Below the pieces are notes generated by a model that was given only the letters and a program-made list of their open reading frames with translations, was not told the origin of the DNA and did not search any database. The position numbers were made by a program, and so were the translations under genes. From the NCBI RefSeq assembly GCF_902706295.1, contig NZ_CACSJJ010000007.1, positions 143,033-207,032 of the forward strand: 64,000 bases of DNA. The letters run 5' to 3'. Of this stretch, positions 26,870-34,582 are shown piece by piece. The first letter of the stretch is position 1. Every line of letters starts with the position of its first letter. Source of the DNA: Arthrobacter sp. 18067. GTDB taxonomy: Bacteria; Actinomycetota; Actinomycetes; Actinomycetales; Micrococcaceae.

Positions 26870-28576
26870 TTAGGAGTTCAGCAACGCACGCCGGAGAGAG
26901 TCCAGACCCATCGAACCTAGGCGCAGTGCGCGGGTATGGAACGCCTTCTCATCAAAGGCATCACCGTCACGGCGGCGGACCTCTTCTCTGATCTGCTCCC
27001 AGAGCCGCTGTCCAATTTTGTAGGAAGGGGCCTGTCCCGGCCAGCCGAGGTATCGCAGATACTCAAACCGGATCCGGCCCTCAAGGTCAGAGAGGTTCGC
27101 TTTGAGGAACTCCCAGCCCTTGGTGGCGTCCCAAACGCCGGAGCCCCACTGCTGCGGGACGGCAAGCTCAAGGTGCACGCCAATGTCAAAGACGACCCGG
27201 GCCGCCCGGAGGCGTTGGCCATCCAGCATCCCCAGACGGTCACCGGGGTCTTCCAAGTAGCCGAGCTCTTCCATGAGCCGTTCGGCGTAGAGCGCCCAAC
27301 CCTCACCTTGTCCGGCCACCCAGACAGCCTCTGAGCGGTAGCGATTGAGTTGATCGCCGGCGAGTAGAGCGGTTGCAATCTGAAGATGATGGCCCGGGAC
27401 GCCTTCATGGTAGATGGTGCTGGTTTCAGACCAGGTAGTGAATGATTCTTCACCTTTGGGAACGGACCACCACATGCGCCCCGGCCTGGAGAAGTCGGCG
27501 CTGGGGCCTGTGTAGTAGACAACGCCGTCGGCGGTAGGGGCAATGAGACACTCGAGCCGATCCATGGGAGAGGGGATCTCGAAATGAGTCTTGCCCAACT
27601 CACGAAGGGCCGTGTCGGACTTCTCCTGCATCCATGCCTTGAGCGCCTCGGTGCCGTGGAGCCTGCGGGAAGGGTCGGCGTCCAGTAGTTCCCGGGCGCG
27701 CTCAATACTCGCACCGGGCTCAATCTGTTCGGCAACCAGTTTTTGCTCGGCAACGATGCGATCGAGTTCGGCAACTCCCCACCAGTAGGTCTCTTCCAGG
27801 TCTATCTCGGCACCCAGGAACTCACGGGACATCAGGGTGTAGTAATCCCTTCCTACTGCGTCCTTTTGCCTTGCGTCATGGCGCAGGTCCTCATCCAAAT
27901 ACCTCATCAGGTCGCGGTAAGCGTTCTTAGCCGCATCATTCCCCGAGAGCAGGTCCCTGACCAGGCTCGGTTCTTCCGTCGGAGCGCGATTGATCAATGA
28001 ATCAAAGTAGCCTTCTTCGGCTATATAGGACTTGCACTGTTCAATGACGGCTTCGACCTGGCGCAGTGCCGGCGTGTGGCCGGCTGCGCGGGAAGTGTTG
28101 AGTGACTCAATGTAGCCGCCGAGAGCCTGCGGGACGTTTGCCAGACGACCGGCTATGTGCCCCCAGTCCTCATACGTTTCGCTGGGCATCAGGTCCAGGA
28201 TGCTGCGGGTCGTTTGCGGCACCGACCAGATGTTGTTCAAGGGCGTCACGCCCGAGTCAATGATCTCGATCTGAAGGCCAATCCGTTCCTTCATGACATC
28301 CAGGGTGACCAGATCCACCTGATCGACCGGATGGGCTGCGTTGAGATCGGCCAAGGTGTGGACGAGGATTTCACGTCTGGCGGACAGTCCCGCGGGGGAG
28401 TGGTCCGCGTACTTTTCCTCCTGCCCCGGTATGCCGAGCGTGGTTGCGAACTCTGGATCGTTTTGAACGATCCGTTCGACGTACTCGTTTGCGATGCGGT
28501 CGATGGCGGTGGGTGTGCGGCGGCGGTCCGGCCGCACCGGCTGTGCCACAGTCGCGGATTCTGCAGACGGGTTCAA
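26870..28576 (-). CDS. DUF885 family metallopeptidase-like protein
   Basis: 568 residues from TTG at 28576. AAGGAG lies nine bases upstream, and the TTGA overlaps the stop of the EamA gene; the open frame upstream is a shadow of that gene. The zinc-peptidase-like motif HEGVPGHH is at about residues 389-396, and GEGWALYAERLMEELGY follows, both hallmarks of DUF885. Members are thought to be cytoplasmic or secreted peptidases; no signal peptide is seen here. Placement beside the peptide importer suggests a second peptide-cleaving step. Confidence 0.85.
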   Translation of the reverse strand: MNPSAESATVAQPVRPDRRRTPTAIDRIANEYVERIVQNDPEFATTLGIPGQEEKYADHSPAGLSARREILVHTLADLNAAHPVDQVDLVTLDVMKERIGLQIEIIDSGVTPLNNIWSVPQTTRSILDLMPSETYEDWGHIAGRLANVPQALGGYIESLNTSRAAGHTPALRQVEAVIEQCKSYIAEEGYFDSLINRAPTEEPSLVRDLLSGNDAAKNAYRDLMRYLDEDLRHDARQKDAVGRDYYTLMSREFLGAEIDLEETYWWGVAELDRIVAEQKLVAEQIEPGASIERARELLDADPSRRLHGTEALKAWMQEKSDTALRELGKTHFEIPSPMDRLECLIAPTADGVVYYTGPSADFSRPGRMWWSVPKGEESFTTWSETSTIYHEGVPGHHLQIATALLAGDQLNRYRSEAVWVAGQGEGWALYAERLMEELGYLEDPGDRLGMLDGQRLRAARVVFDIGVHLELAVPQQWGSGVWDATKGWEFLKANLSDLEGRIRFEYLRYLGWPGQAPSYKIGQRLWEQIREEVRRRDGDAFDEKAFHTRALRLGSMGLDSLRRALLNS

Positions 28577-29523
28577 GGGGTCATGCTCCTTTTGGTTGAG
28601 TCTCGGCTGTGTTTTCGGATGCCTTGGCGGGGCCGCGAAGGGCGGGGCCTGTATTCGCTGACCACGGTTCCCAGAATGATCAGTGCTGCGCCGATGAGGG
28701 CGAGTGGGGGGAGTCTGTCGCCGGCGAGACGCCCGAAGAGACCTCCCCAGACGGGTTCTCCTGCGTAGATGATGGTCGCGCGGGTGGGAGAGACCGAGCG
28801 TTGAGCCCAACTCATCGTCAGCTGGATGAGGCAGCTCGCGCAGCCTAGCGCAATGGCCGGAAGCAACCAGGACCAGGAAAACGCAGGGATGCTCTCGTTG
28901 GCCACAGGCATGACGACGAAGGGGAGTATGCCGGCAACGAGGAGTTGAACGATGGTCAGCCGTTGCAGGTTCATGCGAGGGGCGAGCAGACCGATAAGAA
29001 TGATCTCGGCGGCCATGGCGAAAGCGCTCAGCACGGTGACCAGTTCACCGGTGCCAAGGCCTAGAGATGTCAGGCCCGGCCCTGCGATGAATGCCAGACC
29101 TGCGAAGGCCAGGAGAACGCCTGCCAAGGTGGATTTCCGGGGAACTTTCTTGAAGATGACCCACTGCATCAACGGCACCAAGGGGACGTAGAGTGCGGAA
29201 ATAAAAGCGGACGTGCTTGGCTGGATGGTTTGCAAACCGACCGTTTGCAGGCCGTATCCGACGAAGATCGTCAGTCCAATTGCCGAGCCTGCCCCTACCT
29301 CAGTCCACCGGATGCCCCGCAAGGCTCGATGGAACACAGCTGCTGAGATCAGGCCTGCCAGAAAGAACCTAAGGCCGACAAAGAAGAGCGGGCCGCTGTG
29401 CTCGAGTGCGTAGTGGATGGCCACGAAGGTTCCGCCCCAGAGGGCCGTGATAGCTATCAGTGCCCATTCCTGACGGCTGAGCCCCAGCGGGGCCGTGGAC
29501 TTAAAGATGCGCAAAGCGGCCAC
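28573..29523 (-). CDS. EamA/DMT superfamily transporter
   Basis: 316 residues with ten hydrophobic segments and two EamA repeats; the first begins WALIAITALWGGTFVAIHYA. TSAFISALYVPLVPLMQW and PVWGGLFGRLAG are typical. Such proteins usually export amino acids or metabolites. It is translationally coupled to the DUF885 peptidase (TTGA overlap), so it may release a surplus peptide-derived amino acid. The basic C-terminal tail (RPRPSRPRQGIRKH) is cytoplasmic or disordered. Confidence 0.88.
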   Translation of the reverse strand: MAALRIFKSTAPLGLSRQEWALIAITALWGGTFVAIHYALEHSGPLFFVGLRFFLAGLISAAVFHRALRGIRWTEVGAGSAIGLTIFVGYGLQTVGLQTIQPSTSAFISALYVPLVPLMQWVIFKKVPRKSTLAGVLLAFAGLAFIAGPGLTSLGLGTGELVTVLSAFAMAAEIILIGLLAPRMNLQRLTIVQLLVAGILPFVVMPVANESIPAFSWSWLLPAIALGCASCLIQLTMSWAQRSVSPTRATIIYAGEPVWGGLFGRLAGDRLPPLALIGAALIILGTVVSEYRPRPSRPRQGIRKHSRDSTKRSMTP

Positions 29524-29617
29524 GCCGTCCTCGTTCCGTGTTGATGTAAAGGTTTGCTGAGGCAGAAGCCTCTACCTGTCTCGGATTGCCGATCCTGTTG
29601 GCTGGGGGAGCCTCTCT

Positions 29618-30007
29618 TTAGGAGGGGCCTGTTTCGAAGCTGACGAACGACTTCCGCAAGGTGGAGGGCACCTTCCACCGCCCCTTCCATCCAGGAGGGG
29701 TGTAGACACTGACCCCGGGACCGGCCTCGACGGGTTCCTTTCCGTCTTCCTGGATGACCATTGACCCCTCCAGTACCTGGAAGAACTCACCGCGGTCGCC
29801 AAACTCCATCGGCGCCCAGTCACAAGGCTCACACCGCCAGACGCCGGTGATGATTCGACCGTCACTGCTCTCTTGGATTGGGGTGGTGCCACATTCAATG
29901 TCGGCTTGGCCGGAGATGGCACCAGGAATCATTTGCACGATTTCCTTGAATTCGTCGACCTTAAGGCCGTCGAAGATTGCTATCTGGGGCGCGGAGTTTT
30001 GTTCCAT
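29618..30007 (-). CDS. Cupin domain protein (DUF861/EutQ-like)
   Basis: 129 residues. The cupin_3 pattern is visible: VWRCEPCDWAPMEF, GEFFQVLEGSMVIQEDG, and PGVSVYTPPGWKGRWKVPST followed by LRKSFVSF. Small cupins of this type appear beside amine and amino-acid catabolic genes. The metal-binding His/Glu set is incomplete by eye, so it may be a binding protein rather than an enzyme. It lies 94 bases upstream of the EamA gene and is probably cotranscribed with it. Confidence 0.8.
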   Translation of the reverse strand: MEQNSAPQIAIFDGLKVDEFKEIVQMIPGAISGQADIECGTTPIQESSDGRIITGVWRCEPCDWAPMEFGDRGEFFQVLEGSMVIQEDGKEPVEAGPGVSVYTPPGWKGRWKVPSTLRKSFVSFETGPS

Positions 30008-30288
30008 CGGCAGTCCTTGTCATGGTGGCACCGACCGGCAAGCACGGAGCGTGCATTCTGTGATCCAGCTGCGGTCGGCTCGTTGAGTTTGAGCGTCGGC
30101 CCCTGTGTTGCGGCAGGGGCCGACCCGCCAGGTCCTTGTGAGTCTGGCGACATGCATCCCTCCCAATGGCAGCGGGAGAGGAGGGGGTTAGGCCTTGTGG
30201 GCTTGCTAACAAAGTCTGTACGATTATTAAATCTTTTACAACCCTTAAGTAATTTTTGGCTTTTGGCCAGCAGTGGAAGGAAGAACGA
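30008..30288. promoter_or_regulatory. Divergent cupin/esterase control region with strong palindrome
   Basis: Contains a perfect 11-bp inverted repeat gtcggcccctg (30095-30105) / caggggccgac (30114-30124) with an 8-base loop, a smaller pair cgccag/ctggcg (30126-30131, 30144-30149), and an AT-rich stretch (about 30212-30256) that could hold the esterase promoter. A regulator-binding or RNA role is open. Confidence 0.45.
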
Positions 30289-31692
30289 TTGAACGAGTTC
30301 GAGAGTGAGCAAGATGGCAGTTCTGTGATCCGGGAGTTCAGCATGAAAGTGAGGGAGGCTCCGTCAACAGCCGTCGCGGAACTCACTGAGCGGCTTCGCG
30401 CGGCGAAAGGTCCTTTGGTTGAGACCCTCAGCGATGGGCGGCAATTGATCACCTTCGTCTACCTCGGTGAAGCCGAAAAGGTCGCTGTGGATTCACACCT
30501 GGTGATGCAGGGGCCCGATGGTGATCGCCAACCCATGCGCAGAATCGCGGGATCTGAAGTTTGGTTCCACAGCGTGGTAGTCGATGACCTTCAGCTGGCG
30601 GTGAGCTACAAGTTCCTGGTGAACTCGGAGACGGCGTTGCTCAATGTCCATGAGATCGAGGAGCTGGCCAAGACTCAGGAGGGGCATACCCGTCTGGCTC
30701 TGGACCGGCACCGCAACTCGCAGCCAGACCCATTCAACCCCGACAGGATGAAGCTGGACGCTTCCATCAGCTTTGGCAACGAACCCGAGGTGTTGGCACT
30801 GCTGGCAGATGAAGAACTGGTGCGGTACGACAACGTCCTGACGCTGTCCGGAGCCGACTCACACGCTGAGACCGTGCTTGAGGCACGGGACCGGGACGTG
30901 GTCCTGAACGATTACGAGATTGCCTCAGATGTTTTCGGGGACGAACGCGTCGTGACAGTTCACCAGCCCCCGGCCGGAACGAAAGCCGCTTCAGTGCTGT
31001 TCATTCTCGACGGCCCCGGAGCAGTTGCCTTGGGGCTTCCCGGGCTGATGGAAGTTATGACCGCACGTGGAGAAATCCGGCCGACGCTGACGGTTTACGT
31101 GCACAACAAGAATTCATGGTCACGGTCCGTGGAGATGATCTGTAACCCGCAGCTGGTGGAGCAGTACGGAAATGAGATTCTGCCGTGGGTGCGGGCTAAC
31201 TTCGATGTCAGCGACAAGGCCGAAGATGTCGCCGTCGCCGGCGGAAGCTACGGGGGCCTTGGCTCGGCGTTCTTGGCGTTCTCCCGCCCCGACCTGTTCG
31301 GCAACGTCCTGTCAATGTCCGGTTCTTTCTGGTGGGGGCTTCGCACTGCATGGGGAGCAGACCCTGAATCTGGAATCTACGGATTCGATGACGAGCCTGA
31401 GTGGCTGACCCGACAGTTTGCCAAGGCTGAACTGTCCAGTGCTCGGTTCTTCTTGGCTGCAGGTTCGTTGGAAAGTAGCCACTTGCCAGGCGGGATCAGC
31501 CTCCTGTCGGCCAACCGTCACCTGCGCACGGTTCTGCGAGCCAAAGGGTTCGATGTGGCATTCCACGAGTTCCACGGCGGTCATGACCGTGCAGGATGGC
31601 GTGGCTGCCTGCTGAAAGGGCTCAAGCACTTGTTGCCTGTTTCGGTCCCTGAACCCGCGGACATTGCCGTGCCCGAGGTGGCCAGCTTGTGA
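30289..31692 (+). CDS. Enterochelin esterase-like alpha/beta hydrolase (Fes/IroD type)
   Basis: About 467 residues from TTG at 30289, supported by GGAAGGAAG upstream; the open frame begins at 30256. An N-terminal beta-rich domain (ITFVYLGEAEKVAVDSHL) precedes a putative esterase_D domain with the nucleophile elbow AVAGGSYGGLGS (Ser near residue 320) and a late histidine in FHGGHDRAGW. Fes-type enzymes hydrolyse trilactone siderophores in the cytoplasm. No siderophore genes are nearby, so another ester or depsipeptide linkage is possible in this peptide-catabolic setting. Confidence 0.83.
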   Translation: MNEFESEQDGSSVIREFSMKVREAPSTAVAELTERLRAAKGPLVETLSDGRQLITFVYLGEAEKVAVDSHLVMQGPDGDRQPMRRIAGSEVWFHSVVVDDLQLAVSYKFLVNSETALLNVHEIEELAKTQEGHTRLALDRHRNSQPDPFNPDRMKLDASISFGNEPEVLALLADEELVRYDNVLTLSGADSHAETVLEARDRDVVLNDYEIASDVFGDERVVTVHQPPAGTKAASVLFILDGPGAVALGLPGLMEVMTARGEIRPTLTVYVHNKNSWSRSVEMICNPQLVEQYGNEILPWVRANFDVSDKAEDVAVAGGSYGGLGSAFLAFSRPDLFGNVLSMSGSFWWGLRTAWGADPESGIYGFDDEPEWLTRQFAKAELSSARFFLAAGSLESSHLPGGISLLSANRHLRTVLRAKGFDVAFHEFHGGHDRAGWRGCLLKGLKHLLPVSVPEPADIAVPEVASL

Positions 31693-31701
31693 GGGTAAAC
31701 A

Positions 31702-31927
31702 ATGGCGGAAATTGATACGTGCGACTGGGCAGACTTCAACCACGGTGACGTCGTCGAAGTCCGAGAGTCTGATGGCCACAGGTACACCGCCAGTATTGAA
31801 CTGAAGAACGCGACATCGGACGTCATATGGGTCAGGAGATGGGGCTTGTGGAGCAGGCACCTGCTTTGCATCGTCCGATGCTGTAGTGCTGAAGATCAAA
31901 GACAACGACGGGGAAACGGAGCAATAG
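31702..31927 (+). pseudogene. Small hypothetical protein with probable frameshift
   Basis: ATG at 31702 has GAGGG in good position and starts 10 bases after the esterase stop. The first about 50 codons look real (AEIDTCDWADFNHGDVVEVRE, ending TSDVIWVRR). The frame then turns Cys/Arg-rich and runs to 31977. The alternative frame ends cleanly as DAVVLKIKDNDGETEQ at TAG 31925-31927. A single-base insertion or deletion between about 31840 and 31885 would restore one protein. The family is unknown. Confidence 0.45.
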
Positions 31928-32261
31928 GTCGTGTCCTGAACGCGCCATCCGTTGAATTGAAGTGTCTATTGCTGTGACCGATGCACCGCGGCCCGCTGGC
32001 ATCGTAGGCAGGTCGTCCACACGACCTGATCGACAGGCACGCATCCGGGCGCCCTGCCCCGGTGCCTGTCGATAGGACCCGGTGCTAGTAAAACAGCGGA
32101 CCTGCATGCCCTGTGCCCCGGAGATGCATCGGTTGCTGCCCAGGGTTGCCTCAGTGAGTCGGCAAATACTTAGCAGATTTCTGAGGACCGTGTGGCCCTG
32201 CGCCTCGTATCTGCAGGAACTGGGTACCCTCAACTGACGAGGCTCTGGAGAGGTGATGGTC
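31928..32261. other. Intergenic region with a 12-bp hairpin
   Basis: No coding frame is convincing. A perfect inverted repeat atcgacaggcac (32029-32040) / gtgcctgtcgat (32062-32073) with a 21-base GC-rich loop could terminate transcription from the esterase side, although no T-tail follows. Confidence 0.5.
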
Positions 32262-33071
32262 ATGTCCAACGAGGCACGGAAGACTGCGGCTTTGCGGACC
32301 CTGTCGAAGTTCGTGCTGCGCGCACGCTTGGTGCAAGAACACTCCTTGGCCGCAGACAAGCAACTACTCGTGAAGCATGCTGCATGGACGCTGTCGTTCA
32401 ACATGGTTTTCAACACCGTCACCGGTGAAAAGTCCGTCGAGATGAAGCCGGCACCGTTGCTCCCTACGGAGCAGGTTGAGTCGGCCGCAGCGCGGGTCCG
32501 GCCATTGTTCCTGAAGGACGATGGGGTTCATTACGACAAGGTCCTGAATGCGCTCACTGAGTTGGTGAGCGGCTCGCCTGCGCACAGGAAAGAAGTGGAG
32601 GCCATCCGTGCAAAGTTCAGGGAGGCTGACCCCGACTATCCGCATGGCCGGCCCCGTGCACCTCGATCAGCGCCCATGACGTCGAACAAGGAGATCGCCG
32701 GAGCTTGGCTGTACGGCCACCTTCTGCATGAGGATGACGTACGCCGCTCCTACGCGGAGGGCATTGCCGCCGAAGAAATGCTGCTGAACGCCACAAAAAC
32801 CGTGTGCAGCGAAATGCTCGCAACCGTCGAGGGCCTTCATCTGATCGAGCGGCTCGTCGTTGACGGGTTACTGGACCTCCCCGACGACCTGTTCACATCC
32901 CAGGTCACGGTGACCGCCACGGAATGGGTTCCGCCGGGGGACGTCAAAATGTACGTGGCAGACATGAACATGCCGATGCCGACAAGTCTCGCGGAGCCCC
33001 TTTCCAGCGTTTGGAGAGAAGTCCATGATGAATTCGGCCCCGCCAGGACCTCCGGAAAGCCAGAACGCTAG
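32262..33071 (+). CDS. Hypothetical protein, mostly helical
   Basis: About 269 residues from ATG at 32262, with AGGTG at 32251-32255 as ribosome site; GTG at 32253 and ATG at 32256 lie on or too near that site. The sequence is soluble and predominantly helical, without signal or membrane segments. A Pro/Arg-rich break (HGRPRAPRSAP) separates two helical halves. The stop is directly adjacent to the stop of the convergent HEAT gene. I do not recognise the family. Confidence 0.6.
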   Translation: MSNEARKTAALRTLSKFVLRARLVQEHSLAADKQLLVKHAAWTLSFNMVFNTVTGEKSVEMKPAPLLPTEQVESAAARVRPLFLKDDGVHYDKVLNALTELVSGSPAHRKEVEAIRAKFREADPDYPHGRPRAPRSAPMTSNKEIAGAWLYGHLLHEDDVRRSYAEGIAAEEMLLNATKTVCSEMLATVEGLHLIERLVVDGLLDLPDDLFTSQVTVTATEWVPPGDVKMYVADMNMPMPTSLAEPLSSVWREVHDEFGPARTSGKPER

Positions 33072-33485
33072 CTAGGGATCTCCTCCCGATCTCTTGGCCA
33101 ACGCCTCCGTCGCGGCTTTTCTGACGACCCAGGACTCGTCATGAAGCAGCGTTTCGATCAGCTCGGGTGTCGCGCGGCGGTGGCGGGCAACGCACGCCCG
33201 GACAGCGTCGTCTTCGTCCACGGCGAGCCTTTGCAGGAGGTCGATGCCGATCTTTCGTTTCATGGCCACGAACGAGCGCACCCGCACATCCGGATCGGAG
33301 GCAAGCAGCTCAAGGATCTCCAAAGGGACGGTCTTGTTCTGGGCCACCCAAAACCGCATGTCCGGGTGCTTATCGATGACCTCGAGCCACACAGCTAGGC
33401 CAGCCTCGTCATGGGCTGCCCTGTGATACTCCGCGGGGTCTTCGCTACACCGCAACGCCACGAACTCTTCGGCGGACGCGATCAC
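33072..33485 (-). CDS. HEAT-repeat protein, possible immunity factor
   Basis: 137 residues made largely of HEAT-like helical pairs: LEILELLASDPDVRVRSFVA, LLQRLAVDEDDAVRACVARH, and LIETLLHDESWVVRKAATEA. Such all-helical repeats mediate protein-protein contacts. Its ATG overlaps the stop of the upstream gene (ATGA at 33482-33485), so the two are coexpressed. Similar small HEAT proteins occur among polymorphic-toxin immunity genes, which fits the neighbouring Imm10-like gene, but function here is inferred. Confidence 0.7.
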   Translation of the reverse strand: MIASAEEFVALRCSEDPAEYHRAAHDEAGLAVWLEVIDKHPDMRFWVAQNKTVPLEILELLASDPDVRVRSFVAMKRKIGIDLLQRLAVDEDDAVRACVARHRRATPELIETLLHDESWVVRKAATEALAKRSGGDP

Positions 33486-33922
33486 TTGGAATCACCTCCG
33501 CTGTCAGAAGCTTCCATGGACACACGGTGGGAAAGCACCTCAATCTTCCGGTCGTCTTCCCAACGGATGTGAAGTCGGTACGCGTTGCCTTCCGGCGCCA
33601 ACGTGACGGTGCTGACCTCACTTAAACCCCAATTGATCCTGTCGGGGTTTTCAACCATCACGGCATTCAAGCTACCTAAGAGACTGAGCTCCTCCACGGC
33701 GTCGAGCCGAATGACCACATCAGACTCTTCTTCGAGGAGTCGGCCAACTCGGTCGGTGATGCGCCGGAGCACGATCTCCACTGAGTAGCCGTGGTTTTCC
33801 AGGCTCAAGTTCGTCAGCAAGGACTCCGTAAGGGATGCGTTATCGGCCAGCCACGCACTTACGGCCTCCGCCGAAGCAATTCTCACGGTTTCGGCGCCTC
33901 GCCCAGACATCTCGCTATTCAC
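33482..33922 (-). CDS. Hypothetical protein coupled to the HEAT protein
   Basis: 146 residues (ATG at 33922; an internal ATG giving MSGRGAET is possible). The protein is acidic and soluble, with a helical N-terminal half and a beta-rich C-terminal half (VSTVTLAPEGNAYRLHIRWE, then DDRKIEVLSH). It overlaps the HEAT gene by four bases. I recognise no family; its size, acidity and location suggest an immunity-type protein. Confidence 0.6.
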   Translation of the reverse strand: MNSEMSGRGAETVRIASAEAVSAWLADNASLTESLLTNLSLENHGYSVEIVLRRITDRVGRLLEEESDVVIRLDAVEELSLLGSLNAVMVENPDRINWGLSEVSTVTLAPEGNAYRLHIRWEDDRKIEVLSHRVSMEASDSGGDSK

Positions 33923-34027
33923 GGAGCAATCCTGCCATGAACAAGTCCGAGCTTCGGTTCCGGCTCAAATCTGGTCGAACGCTCTCTTGCTGAAGACCCA
34001 CCGGCGATCACAGGGATTGCCCTGTTG

Positions 34028-34393
34028 TTAAGGACGCAGGACGCCTTTGAGCGTTAGCGGGTTCCGGGCGCCGCCGAGAACTGACTGAAGACCTGAAATG
34101 AGCTCATCCAGTTGATCTGCATCAAGACCAAGGGGAAAGTTCAACTCAGCCGAATCCAGTCCGAGTTCTTGGGCAGGGTCCTCGTGGAAGACCAAGTGCA
34201 GGTTTCCGTTCTCGACCAGGACCGACGCGAGACAGGCATAAGCGCAGGCACCGCTGGGCGGGGTCACGCAGTAAGAGTCCATCCCCAGCGCTTCATCCTG
34301 CTCGTCTGGCTCCAGCGCGCGCTGGAATTCCAGGTGCCAGGTCGGGGCTAGATCCTGATCAGCAAGTACGCCGGCTTCCCAATCCAACTCCAC
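34028..34393 (-). CDS. Imm10-like immunity protein
   Basis: 121 residues, acidic (many Asp and Glu). The core YCVTPPSGACAYACLASVLV followed by NGNLHLVFHEDPAQELGL and a final LDELISGLQSVL helix resembles the Imm10 immunity family. These proteins neutralise toxins delivered by competing cells. No cognate toxin is in the window. The GTG start at 34393 lies inside another small frame (34348-34524). The family call is from pattern memory and needs a profile search. Confidence 0.55.
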   Translation of the reverse strand: MELDWEAGVLADQDLAPTWHLEFQRALEPDEQDEALGMDSYCVTPPSGACAYACLASVLVENGNLHLVFHEDPAQELGLDSAELNFPLGLDADQLDELISGLQSVLGGARNPLTLKGVLRP

Positions 34394-34524
34394 CTTTCGC
34401 CGGCGGTGAGTGAGCGATAGCCGGCCACCTCTTTCAGCTCCGAGATGAGGGCGTCAAAGTCCTTGATCGGATCGGCTTCGTGTCTGGCCACCAGCGTGGC
34501 CAAGGCTGCAGGGAGATTGTCCAT
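34348..34524 (-). CDS. Small 58-residue protein overlapping the Imm10-like gene
   Basis: An ATG at 34524 opens a 58-codon frame ending at TAG 34348-34350, overlapping the Imm10-like start by 46 bases in a different frame. The peptide (MDNLPAALATLVARHE, then PIKDFDALISELKEVAGYRS) is helical and strongly coding-like, with G/C in most third positions. It could be an independent small protein, or the original N-terminus of the Imm10-like gene separated by a frameshift. Confidence 0.45.
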   Translation of the reverse strand: MDNLPAALATLVARHEADPIKDFDALISELKEVAGYRSLTAGERWSWIGKPAYLLIRI

Positions 34525-34582
34525 AGGCCCTATGTGTGCGGGATGGTGCCTTCGGCTCCCCGTGCCTGGGCTGTCGGCGTTG

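Noticed and set aside
28577..28810. N-terminal extension of the DUF885 gene
   Set aside because: Arg/Pro-rich translation overlapping the EamA gene; the TTG at 28576 has a better ribosome site and is coupled to the EamA stop.
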